DNA from: Folioceros fuciformis
Lineage: Eukaryota; Anthocerotophyta; Anthocerotopsida; Anthocerotales
Reading direction: 5' to 3'
Length of the DNA stretch: 43,424 nt
Assembly: GCA_049999805.1 (NCBI GenBank)
Contig: JBNGIO010006327.1
Coordinates: 91,673-135,096 of the forward strand
Under the pieces are notes generated by a model that saw only the letters and a program-made list of their open reading frames with translations, made no database searches and was not told the origin of the DNA. The position numbers and the translations under genes were made by a program. Of the stretch, positions 33,756-43,424 are shown one piece after another; positions within the stretch are counted from its first letter, which is position 1, and each line of letters opens with the position of its first letter.

Positions 33756-36700
33756 ATGGTGGACGGAGGGTTGTCGAGGATGAGTAGGAGGTCGGAGGGT
33801 AGAAATAGATCCGTCAGTGGCATTGCTGACATGAAGACTGCGGAGAAGGACAAGAAAAAGATGTTTGCTGTCGGAGCCATGCGTGCCGCTGTTTTTGCCA
33901 CAAGGATCAAGCGCCTGGGGAGGAAGAAAAAGTCGAAGGCTAGTGACAAGTCTTTGTCAATTGAGGATCGGAGAGAAGAAACTGATCACCAAGCTGTGGA
34001 AAACTTCCGTCAAGTTCTTCTGTCCAGCCACCTGCTTCCGGAGGCTCATGATGATTATCATTCCCTTCTCCGGTCTGTCTCGTGTTTTGATCGTTCTCCT
34101 AAGAACAGCATGCTTCGGGTTGCTTTCAACATTGCAATGAATGAAGTAGAATGACTCTAGTCTACGGATGTTTTTTGCCTGAGGGATATGAAATGTGATG
34201 ATTTTGTTCCTCCTGTTATGTACAACTCACCTCAGCACCTTGTTGTCAGCTTTCTTCGGGCTCGAAAATACAACGTCGAAAAAGCAAAGGAGATGTGGCA
34301 GAACATGCTTGCCTGGAGAGCTGAAGACTCGGTTGACACATTAGAGGAAGTAAGGACTGTGTCTCGCTCTAGTGGATTTTAACTGGCCCTTCCATTGTAA
34401 CGTGATTTGTATAATTACATGCAGGATTTCGACTATCAAGAGCTTAACGAGGTGAAAAAATATTATCCCCAAGGGCATCATGGTGTGGATATGGACGGTA
34501 GGCCTGTGTACATAGAGAGAATTGGGAAAGCCCAACCGAGCAAACTGTTGCAGATAACAACAATGGATAGATATATCAAGTACCACATTTTAGAGTTTGA
34601 AAGGACACTGAAGAAGAAGTTCCCAGCCTGCTCAATAGCATGCAAGAAGCATATAGATTCGACAACAACCATTCTGGATGTTGGTGGTGTGGTAAGTTTC
34701 TTATTGTTGTTTTGGAAGATAGTAGCAGGAACCTAAACCTGGATGGCACCCAGAATTTCATACGGTTTTGCAGTTACCACTCCTGTAGGAATAGAATTTT
34801 TCTGCAGGGGCACAGCACAGCATGTATCCTTGGCATGCAATCTGATCTGGATAGTTGTCTGGGTTTTACTGTACATCGCGCGTCCAACTTTTACCCTTTT
34901 GTGTACAGGGCTTCAAAAATTTCAGCAAGGATGCTCGAGAACTACTGATGAGGATACAGAAAGTGGATGGCAGCAATTATCCGGAGGTTTGCGACGGAAT
35001 GCATCTCGTTATGACGCCTATTAGGAATTCCTTCTAGTATTCCAGCATAGCAAAATAGTTCTGTGACATTGCTGCAAATCTTGAGACCATCACTGAATGG
35101 CTGGCTGAACATCTGGTTTGCAGACTTTGTGCAGGCTGTTTGTCATCAACGCTGGACCTGGTTTTAAAATGGTTTGGAACACCGTCAAAGGTTTTATAGA
35201 CCCTGACACCGTCAAAAAGGTTCAGGTAGACAGTTTATTTGGTTGGGCGTCTCTGCATTTCTTGTTACCCTGTTCTGGTAACGGATTGGAGTTCAGGAAT
35301 GTTTCTGCTGCTGCCAGGTTCTTGGTTCTAAATATCAGAGCACGCTCCTCGAAATCATTGAAGCCAGGTGTCTATCCTTTCTTTCCCTTACTAGCTTTTA
35401 CTACTGAATAGGATAGCTGTAAGGTGCATCCAGAGTACTCAATCTTGTTCTTGTTTCCAGTGAGTTGCCTGAATTTTTTGGTGGCACATGCTCCTGCCCG
35501 AATGAAGGTGGCTGCCTATATTCTGACAAAGGTCCATGGAACGACCCGGATATCATGAAGGTGGATAACAGAACCTAGATTTATCCTTTCTGACTAGAAT
35601 GTTCCTTCTGACATCACATGTCATTCCAGCACTGCGCACTTGTGCATCTTCAATAATTAAATGAACAAGACAAGAGACTGGAAGTAATGGCTTCAGCTCG
35701 TTGAATCATTTGAATTACCGTAAGATCTCTAAGTCAGTAGATATGTGTCCAGTCACAGCTGATACTTGCGTATCACAAGGGTGTATTGCTCTCGGCGTCT
35801 CTCTTGTTGAGCCGCCTTTTGTGATAGCTTGTGGTAGATAGGTGCTGATCCTGTTTTTCCTTGTTGTCAGGCGGTTAACGAAGGGAAAGCTCGGAGTGCC
35901 ACGCATGTCGTTCTCACGTCAAATGGGGACGTGCTAGAAGATGTAAGTTGTTTGTGTGAGTGATTTGGTGTTGTACGTCAGCCTGTTTGGATGTCACCAT
36001 ACTCAAATTGCACATTGATTTTGTCAAACAGTGTCGTCCCCGTGCTTGGGGACTGCATATGCATAAGGCATTATTCTCACATAAGTAACGAAAGTGCGTT
36101 GTTGTTCCAGAGCGTAGCCTCAACTCGATCCGTAGACAGCACAGAAGATTCAGTTAACGGTGGTGGGGGGACCAGCAGACCAGCCGAACAGGTCTTTTTC
36201 TCCAAAGCTCTGACGAAGATAACAGAACACCTGGTTTTCGGTGTTACAGCACAGAAGCGAGTATGAGAGCGGGCGTAGTAGGCATTTCTATTTGACTTGA
36301 TTTTGTTTGGCAGGACGTTCCCTCACAATCAAGCCAAATGGATTTTGTGGACAAGAAAGTCGATGGAGGCCAGGGTGACGCTGATGTTAAGTTGTCCCAG
36401 ACAGTTGGTAATGGCAGTCCGATCATCCAGCACAGTTGTCTTGTTGCATTCCGCTCGGACCATTTTCTGGTGTTTGGACTTTATTGTTGGACTGTTTTCA
36501 GGAAGCCTGGTTACCAAATGACCGCCCTTTCCCATCTTTGAAGATGACAGGTCGGATTCTGGGAGCAAGAGCTATGCTTTCCTAAGCGTTGGGACTCGCG
36601 TTCATTTGCTAATAAGCAGTCTCCTCTTTCTATTATTCCTACCGATGCGTTTATTCCAGTCCTTCCCTGTATGTACTTTGAAGAAACCCAAGGAATCTGA

Positions 36701-37128
36701 GCTGGAACCAGTTTCTACTGTGACAAGACTACGAGTTGTGGAAGGGGAATTGAGTCGAATGAGGAGTATGAATGAGGAACTGTCTGTGAAGTTGAAGGAC
36801 CTGGAATCATCTACACATCACATAGCTTCATTGAAAGCTGAGCTTGTCGAAACGAAGGAGGTAAGCTCTGCTCCAAGATGAGTGCTGATGAGGTTCGGGA
36901 CTGCGTTCTCAATTCATTGTGCTGTCCACGCACAGAGTCTACAATCGGCGCTAGTGAAGCAGGAGCAACTGGATGCAAGTTTGGAGGCCATCAAGGTTCA
37001 GCGTGTTGTGGTACGTTGCACTGAGCTGGTCCAGGAACAGCCAGCCAGTTTGACCCTCACATTGTTTGCAACTTACACATGGTCCGCGCATGCTATTCGT
37101 GCAGAGGAAGATGAATTGCTGGGCTTGA
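33756..37128 (+). CDS. SFH: Sec14-like phosphatidylinositol transfer protein (SFH type)
   Basis: Supported exons: 33756-34072, 34250-34349, 34425-34691, 34909-34986, 35124-35225, 35318-35367, 35461-35560, 35871-35942, 36111-36260, 36314 to about 36407, 36660-36860, 36936-37010, 37105-37128; 36502-36550 is a possible extra exon. A basic N-terminus leads to a CRAL-TRIO N domain ([24 protein letters not shown]) and a Sec14 lipid-binding fold ([67 protein letters not shown]). The C-terminal part is a coiled coil ([25 protein letters not shown]) ending in a short basic/aromatic tail, typical of plant SFH proteins. These transfer phosphatidylinositol and phosphatidylcholine and steer phosphoinositide signalling in polar growth. 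The splice path between about 36408 and 36660 does not close in frame by any path I tried. Confidence 0.87.
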
Positions 37129-37198
37129 GATCATGGGACAATGGTCACATAATCCCGGAAGTTGTGGACGCAGCATAAGACGTTTGTATGGGTATATC

Positions 37199-37204
37199 AA
37201 TAAA
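37199..37204 (+). terminator. Possible poly(A) signal AATAAA for SFH
   Basis: Exact AATAAA about 70 nt after the SFH stop, a usual distance in plants, although near-upstream elements in plants are degenerate. Confidence 0.4.
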
Positions 37205-38725
37205 CAATCCTCGCCCCGTTTGCTCGTCTTTGTGTTCGCCGTGTGTAACCGGTGAGCAAACCAGTGAAGAGGATCTTGTTTTGTAAAGTGTAATAACCGT
37301 CGTGACGGAGTTTGTGGGGAACAGAAGCTCCTTTACCACCAGCTGTGTGGGTCCAGTCCATGCGTGGATGGTGGATCTCTTACCCCCTTTCGCCAGCAGC
37401 GCAGCTTTTCCTTTTTCCTGCATTTCCTCCGTGCGTAAGGCAAAGGCAGAAAGGCAGAGGGGAAGGGATGCGTGCGTAAGGCAAAGGTAGAGAGGCGAAG
37501 GGAAAGGGATGCACTTGGGCTGAGTCATTGCATGGCATGAAAAAGGAAAAGCTTCCCCTCCAATGAGAGACAGAGAGTGTGGCAAGGTGCTCTCCCCAAC
37601 CAGCAATGCTTGGCGCATTGTGTGTGATACATGGAGCAAAGTGCCAGCTGTATTGGAACATCCAGTGAAACGGGACCTGGAAAGCTGGCGTTTTCGTGGA
37701 CATGGATCTCATACAGTAATCTAGATGCGACTCTGGCAAGCTGGATCCAGGTCGCATGGGACCAAGTCAGAGTGGAATACAGAGATCACCCGGCGCGCGC
37801 CCACCAAGTGAAGCATGGTGGCAACGGGGCCCATTCGCTGCCGAGGACAGGACACGACACGACACTAGAGTACACTGCAGGGTCTCACCCCTCAAGTGTT
37901 TCAGCCTAACCTTCTCACCGTCGCAACAGGCCAATCCACGATGTCCCTTGAGGAAAGAACAGTGATGACCGGGTCTCCCAAAATGGAAACCGACGCTGGA
38001 CGGGAGTAAAAGCTGGAATTGAGATGTGTAATTGTGCATAGTGTTGTACATGTATCTTGCCAGGCTGACTCCTGGCCATGGTGAAGACTTGTGGCTACAA
38101 GGACTGACACCCGAGTATGGACTGCCACGTTTCTTTCGTAAGGCTGACATAGCAGATCCTTGATTTGTCATATCGGTGGGGTCAGCCTAGCCTACATCCT
38201 ACTCGCCTCCATCCTCCTTACCTCCTTCCTCCTCACCTCCATCCTACTTGTGGAGTCATATTCATCCCGGTCATACATTATTGCTAGTGGGTCACAGAAT
38301 TCCGATTACTACAACGCTCACTGTGAATGCTCGCCACTGCCCACGCCAAGAACAGATGCGCTTCCAGATAAAGCATGGCGGACTCGGTCACGGCGCAGGT
38401 TTCCTATTCGGCACCCAATACGCATCCATCCAAGCTGGGTCTCTGTGTGGGTCAAGTCAAGCCCCACGAGGCAGCCGCGTCCTCCTCTAACAGCTTTGCT
38501 TAAGCAGGCGGCCTAACAAGCCTGTTAATCAACAACACACCTCCACACGCTAACAAGTTGCCGCCTGGTTTGACCCAACTCTCCAGACGGAGCGTGTGCT
38601 TTGATTGCCATACTCGGTGTCAGCTTGGCCAACCCGGGCCTCAAGTTCTCACCCCTTTCCTCGTCCTGGATCGCTATCTGAGTTTCTTTTCTTTTTTTTC
38701 TTTTTTTTCTTTTTTTTAATTTCTT

Positions 38726-38732
38726 TATAAAA
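38726..38732 (+). promoter_or_regulatory. TATA box candidate for NDB
   Basis: TATAAAA about 130 nt upstream of the NDB start and directly after a T/C-rich tract, a combination common in plant core promoters. Confidence 0.4.
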
Positions 38733-38863
38733 GTCACACAAGCCGTGAACACGGAATGCAGGAGAAAGTTCCCTGGTGACCGTGTGTGGCTATCATGGAT
38801 CCTTGCAGGCCTGCTTCACTCTGACAAGACGGAATCCAACTGCCTCACTTGGCGGCTTCGGCC

Positions 38864-41745
38864 ATGGCATTGTCCGCTCTCAAAGCCCGTGGCGCTGTCA
38901 CTACCATTCGCTACTTTCATGCCACTTCTGCAAATGCAAGAGGAGGAGTTATTCTGCAGCGCCCTGTGCCTCCTCCTCCCGGATGGGTTGGACGCCAAAA
39001 ACCACCGTTTCACAGAAGACGATCCTCCTGGCTTCTGGCCGTGGCAGCTAGGTGCACTATCCATGTCTTCCACCCTCCTCATGCATGAATGTTGATGAGA
39101 TAAGCAAGCAAAGACGAGTACTCTTTGCCTCAATTACCGCACCCAGGTCGGTAAAAGTCTAGATCGTGAAAAGCTGTCTCTTGACAGGTTACCTACGCAC
39201 TAGAGCGAAATTTGGCTTCTTCTAAAGGACACTGGACATACAGCAAGGGAACAAAGTTCCACGTTGTCTGATTTTCACAAGAAACCGACGCTTGGTTTTT
39301 CTTGGCAGTGGGTTAATTGGCGGATATCTTGGGCTGGCAGATGGGGCTCCTACAGAGCATCGTGATCAACTTGTCAAGAACCCTGCAGATAGAAAGAAAG
39401 TTATACTTTTAGGCACAGGATGGGGTGGCATCAGTTTCCTTAAGGAACTTGATACGACTCTATATGACGTCTATATCATCTCCCCTCGCAATTACTTTGT
39501 TTTCACTCCTCTACTTCCTAGCGTGACTGCTGGGACAGTGGAGTCTCGAAGCATCGTTGAACCAATCCGAAGGCTCCTCCAAAATGTTGGTTCATTTCAT
39601 TTCCAAGTGTTGATGTTGATGAGTGAACAGGAAGCAAGCAACAAAACATATTAAGTCTCCACAATTCCACTCTGATCCTTGTTCATGGTGCTTTGACAGA
39701 CAGATAAACAAGCTACATTTATTGAAGCTAGGTGTTTCAAGATAGATGCAGCAAATAAAAAAGTTCATTGTAGGGATGTATCAGCTATCAAAATTGAAGG
39801 AAAGGAAGAATTCTCCATGAGCTATGATTATCTTGTTATTGCTGTAGGAGCTGAGCCCAACACTTTTGGTACTCCAGGCGTGGTTGAATATTGTCATTTC
39901 CTCAAGGTACCATTTAAGAACACTACTCTTCCAAATTATGGGCTTCAAACTTGTACACCATATGGTGATTAGTTAACAATACATCAACATCAATTTTTGC
40001 GGTGTAGGAAGTAGAGCATGCTAAGAGGATACGAGAGACCATTCTAGATTGCTTTGAGAGTGCTAGTTTGCCACATTTGTCCAAGGAAGAGAAAGCAAAA
40101 TTACTACATTTTGTCATAGTAGGAGGTGGTCCAACTGGAGTAGAGTTTGGTGCAGAGTTGCATGATTTGATTCAAGATGATTTGTTGGTACTTTATCCTC
40201 ACTTACTAAACTATGTAAAGATTACTGTGCTACAATCAGCTGATCATATCCTTAACACGTGAGTATTCATTGGGTTTTTTCCTCATTTTTGCATGTGCCA
40301 CATCCATCACATGGGTAATCACCATTTCTTACATTTTGCAGATTTGATGAACGAATTAGCCAATTTGCTGAAAGGAAGTTTAGAAGGGATGGTGTTGATG
40401 TGCGCTTAGGTTGTAGGGTGCTTGCTATTGGTGATAAAGAAATAAGCTTAATCGAAAAGGCAACCAAAACTAGTGTAAAACTCCCATATGGAATGGTGGT
40501 TTGGTCTACAGGGATCGGAACACGACCCATGGTTGCTGACTTTATGGCGCAAATTGGTCAAGTATGTTGCTTCAACTTACCTTCACCATGTAATTCTCAT
40601 TCTTAAAATAAAGCATTACATCAATTCACTCTGAACACAATGCAGACAGATAGACGAGCTCTTGCAACTGATGAATGGCTTCGAGTGAAAGGATGTAATG
40701 AAGCATTTGCAATTGGGGATTGTGCATCCATTGAGCAAAGGAGAATCACGGTACAATAGAATTAAAGAAATGACAACCCAAGTGAAGCTTGAATTTCAAA
40801 CTAAGATGATTTGAACTACTTCTTTGAATGTGCAGGAAGACATATCATATCTCTTCAAGCTGGCAGACAAAGATAAATCTGGAACTCTTAGTTTGCAAGA
40901 ATTCACCGATGTTGTAGATGACATTAGAGGAAGATATCCACAAATTGATATTTATCTCAAACGCAGTCATTTGCAAGACATTACCAAGCTTTTAGACCCT
41001 TCTCTTGCAAAAGATAGTGGAGTTCAACTTAATATTGAACAGTTCAAGAAAGCAATAAGCCATGTGGATTCACAGATGAAAACTCTACCCGCCACAGCTC
41101 AGGTTGGTTTTGTATCAGTCCAAAAATGATTTGCTAATGATATCTTTTACTCATAAACCTTATTTTCATGGTCTTTTCAACGTCAGGTAGCTTCTCAACA
41201 AGGAGCATATCTTGCAAGTTGTTTCAACCATATGGCTATTGTGGGTGAGGCTCCCGTAGGTCCTATGAGGATTCGAGGATCTGGGAGACATCGATTTCAG
41301 CCCTTTCAGTACAGTGACTTATTTGAGATACTTTTTGTAATTTTGAGTGAAGGTGGAATAGATTTGTGTAATTTTTTTATAATTATATGTATGCTTATGT
41401 AAGTACCCATCTTTTGTTTCCTCTTCATTTCATATTAGATATCAGCATTTTGGACAATTCGCTCCTCTAGGAGGAGAGCAAGCAGCTGCTGAACTTCCAG
41501 GAGATTGGGTGTCTATTGGGCATAGCACCCAATGGTTATGGTATTCAGTATATGCAAGGTGAAAAAATCATTGTTAATAATAAACTTAATTTTTGCTTTC
41601 TCCAACATGTGAAAAAAAGCCTTGTGAATGGTACGATACATAAATTGGATTGTTCAGCAAACAAGTAAGTTGGCGTACTAGAGCACTTGTGGTGTTTGAT
41701 TGGACCAAAAAGCTCATTTTCGGAAGAGATTCAAGTCGCATGTAA
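38864..41745 (+). CDS. NDB: External Ca2+-dependent alternative NAD(P)H dehydrogenase (NDB type)
   Basis: Ten exons: 38864-39051, 39309-39585, 39700-39906, 40008-40258, 40342-40561, 40646-40750, 40836-41102, 41187-41308, 41439-41558, 41658-41745; 614 residues. The N-terminus is a mitochondrial presequence (Arg/Ala/Ser-rich, IRYFHATS) followed by a hydrophobic stretch (SWLLAVAASGLIGGYLG). Two Rossmann dinucleotide-binding sites follow: LLGTGWGGISF and VIVGGGPTGVEF. Exon 7 carries an EF-hand loop with Asp, Asp, Ser, Thr, Ser, Glu at positions 1, 3, 5, 7, 9, 12 (DKDKSGTLSLQE), the mark of the NDB branch. The end (LIFGRDSSRM) includes a possible peroxisomal PTS1 (SRM). NDB enzymes sit on the outer face of the inner mitochondrial membrane and pass electrons from cytosolic NAD(P)H to ubiquinone without pumping protons. 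Exons 2-10 and their introns are AT-rich, unlike exon 1. Confidence 0.93.
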
Positions 41746-42487
41746 GAAAGAATCCATGATCTTTGCTTTTCACTAAATTCTTATAGATAATACAAATCTT
41801 TGACTTTGGTCAATTAATGAAGATTCATTAAGAATTCAAAAGTCTTTCTTTAGTAAATTAATGAGTACTGTGACGACGGAGTTAATGAAAGTTGTTTGCA
41901 TCATGCTTCTGAAAAAGTCATGGAGCGCAAGCCAAAGAAGATGCCATGGTTCTACCTGGTGGTGGTAAGGGAGGAGGTGCCAATACATCAAGTAAATAAT
42001 ATTAAAAAAATGAAAAGATCTCAAAGAAGCTGTTATTGGACAAGAAAGTGGCGGGCCCATATAATGTACATGGTGGTTAGTTGTACCGCCTGCCTTGTGC
42101 TGAGAAGCTAGAATAAGGCTGGGCTGACAAAGTGAGGAATATGGGAGCTCATATTGTTCACCATGAGATTTCGTCGTCCAATTTCTGAGTTGATAGAAAG
42201 ATTCTATGGCCCCGACTTTCGTTTTTTTTGTGTCCCACAATCTTTTGCGTGAAGGAGCAGGAGGCGGCCCACCGGTCTGAATCGAGATTTTGAGGAGAAA
42301 AGGGGGTTGAAATAGTCGAGCTCGAACCAGAGACGAGGCATGTGCTCCCCCCATTGAAGGCTAGTGACAGCCGGTACTCGTGAGGCACATGGGGAGGACG
42401 GAGCACAGACAGGTGTCGGTGGCCCAGCTCCGAATATTTATTAATTACAAAATGTGGAAATGTTGTGGCACCGGGAATATGACAGGG

Positions 42488-42587
42488 NNNNNNNNNNNNN
42501 NNNNNNNNNNNNNNNNNNNNNNNNNNNNNNNNNNNNNNNNNNNNNNNNNNNNNNNNNNNNNNNNNNNNNNNNNNNNNNNNNNNNNNN
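42488..42587. other. Assembly gap (100 N)
   Basis: Exactly 100 N, a nominal gap length. Unlike the first gap, its edges share no obvious sequence. Confidence 0.95.
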
Positions 42588-43049
42588 GGTCATAAACAGG
42601 GTAGGTGAGCCGAGCACGGGGAGACGAGGCGAGGGAGGGACAGAACTCCTGGCTCTCTGGGCCTCTCCTCTTTCCTTGCTGCTGCGCATTATGCCGGCCG
42701 GCCCTTTGTCGGTGGGCAGGGCTGTGGGACGGGACTCAGTCTTCTTCTTCCCTTCCGTTATATGTATGTATTGTATAACTGGTCTTTCCCTTCTCCCTCG
42801 TCGAGGGCCCCCTGCCATCTCGAGACAGGGGATGATCATTTGTTCGTGCACGCCTCTCCAACTATCGTGCTACAACCTTATTACAGTTAAGGTGGCGTGG
42901 TGTGGGCGAGGTGAGTGAGGCAAGGGGAGTCTATAACGGAAAGGGATGCTAGTGAACCGTACCTGTCAAGGTCAGTCAGTCGTGAGGGTCAAACGTCACG
43001 CGTAGCGTGTAGGTGTGCAGCAGCAGAAGAGGGCTCACCTAAGGGCGTT

Positions 43050-43122
43050 GTCTTTCGTGGGATTCGAACCGTGGACGCCTTTGGTTCGAAGGCTGGCATC
43101 CCGACCATCCCGGTAAGCACCG
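43050..43122 (-). other. tRNA-like / pol III B-box relic
   Basis: On the minus strand GGTTCGAATCC (43060-43070) matches the pol III B box exactly, and a region rich in GG resembling a D arm lies about 45 nt upstream. The T stem pairs only two bases, and the anticodon arm does not pair well, so this is not a working tRNA. It may be a tRNA pseudogene or the head of a SINE. Confidence 0.3.
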
Positions 43123-43424
43123 TGAAGCATGCTAAATGTGGTAGCCAATTACGCGATGAGTAAATGTTTGAAGAGGGCCATAATGGGCGGGGGACCGGGG
43201 CGATTGAATGGCGAATTGAATTGGCGGGTTGGCGCGGGACACCGGGCCGAGTCCTCATCATTGCACCATCGCCTGGTTGCGCCAGTTGCGCTGGTTGCGC
43301 CGGGGGAGGCCGGCCCCCACGGCGATATTAACACCGCGCTTGCCCTTGCCTCGGGTCAAAGGGGGGTGGGAGTGCCAAAGGGTGAGGTAAATGGCAGTTT
43401 TTAGAATTACTGTGCTCGTTGAGT

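Larger units (their letters stand above)
37129..38863. other. Intergenic region SFH / NDB with simple repeats
   Basis: No gene is seen in 1.7 kb. It holds a 41-bp direct duplication (37431-37471 and 37472-37511, starting GTGCGTAAGGCAAAGG), a CCTCC-rich pyrimidine tract at about 38197-38250, and a T-rich tract with periodic C at about 38682-38725. Open frames crossing these are repeat-driven. Confidence 0.6.
41746..43424. other. Non-coding tail of the window
   Basis: No gene is recognisable. 41746-42010 is AT-rich and probably holds the NDB 3' UTR. From about 42200 the sequence becomes GC-rich again, interrupted by the third gap. A tRNA-like element lies near 43.1 kb. Confidence 0.55.

Noticed and set aside
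38940-39095. A small mitochondrial protein with FTEDDPPGFWPW joined to the presequence by a frameshift
   Set aside because: The presequence frame splices without any frameshift at 39051 (GCTAG/GTGCAC) to NDB exon 2, with matching phase and a sensible hydrophobic segment. The other frame is a coincidence.

Overview
The window looks like nuclear DNA of a land plant. Every recognisable gene is plant-type: an FG nucleoporin of the plant NUP214 kind, CYP97B, a Ca2+-binding external NAD(P)H dehydrogenase (NDB), a RID1/DEAH4-type helicase, a Sec14-nodulin (SFH) protein, Lunapark, NUF2, and a secreted Gnk2/DUF26 protein. Genes are split by many short GT-AG introns, mostly 80-180 nt. Base composition is mixed: most of the window is near 45-50% GC, with two AT-rich islands (about 9.05-9.9 kb and 39.1-42.0 kb). 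I cannot name the species; compact introns suggest, without proving, a seedless plant. Three gaps of exactly 100 N are present.

Layout: 1-2.2 kb is a block of four unrelated minisatellites, followed by a gap whose two edges are identical. 2.8-6.7 kb (minus) is a kelch-repeat protein of about 961 residues with a long disordered tail. 6.7-9.3 kb holds no gene I can recognise. 9.3-9.7 kb (minus) is a small secreted Gnk2/DUF26-like protein in AT-rich DNA. 10.0-14.8 kb (minus) is CYP97B in 14 exons; its tenth intron (1,713 nt against roughly 80-140 nt for the others) contains a complete intronless ADP-ribose/CDP-alcohol diphosphatase gene on the same strand. 15.9-23.3 kb (plus) is NUP214 in 18 exons (about 1,833 residues). 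24.0-26.1+ kb (minus) is NUF2, whose start codon is lost in a gap. 27.0-28.7 kb (plus) is Lunapark, followed 349 nt later by a RID1/DEAH4 helicase (29.0-32.8 kb, 16 exons). 33.8-37.1 kb (plus) is an SFH protein. 38.9-41.7 kb (plus) is NDB, whose first exon is GC-rich and whose remaining exons are AT-rich. The rest is non-coding as far as I can see, with a third gap and a tRNA-like relic near 43.1 kb.

No shared pathway or operon logic links the genes. CYP97B and NUP214 are divergent, NUF2 and Lunapark are divergent, and NUP214 and NUF2 converge. The 5' regions of NUP214 and NUF2 carry the same ordered pair of sites in the same orientation (telo-box, then E2F-type TTCCCGCC). The most interesting items are the nested diphosphatase gene, this shared promoter grammar, and the compositional switch inside NDB. 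Exon models were worked out by eye from splice sites, reading phase and family similarity; all but one (SFH) keep phase throughout.
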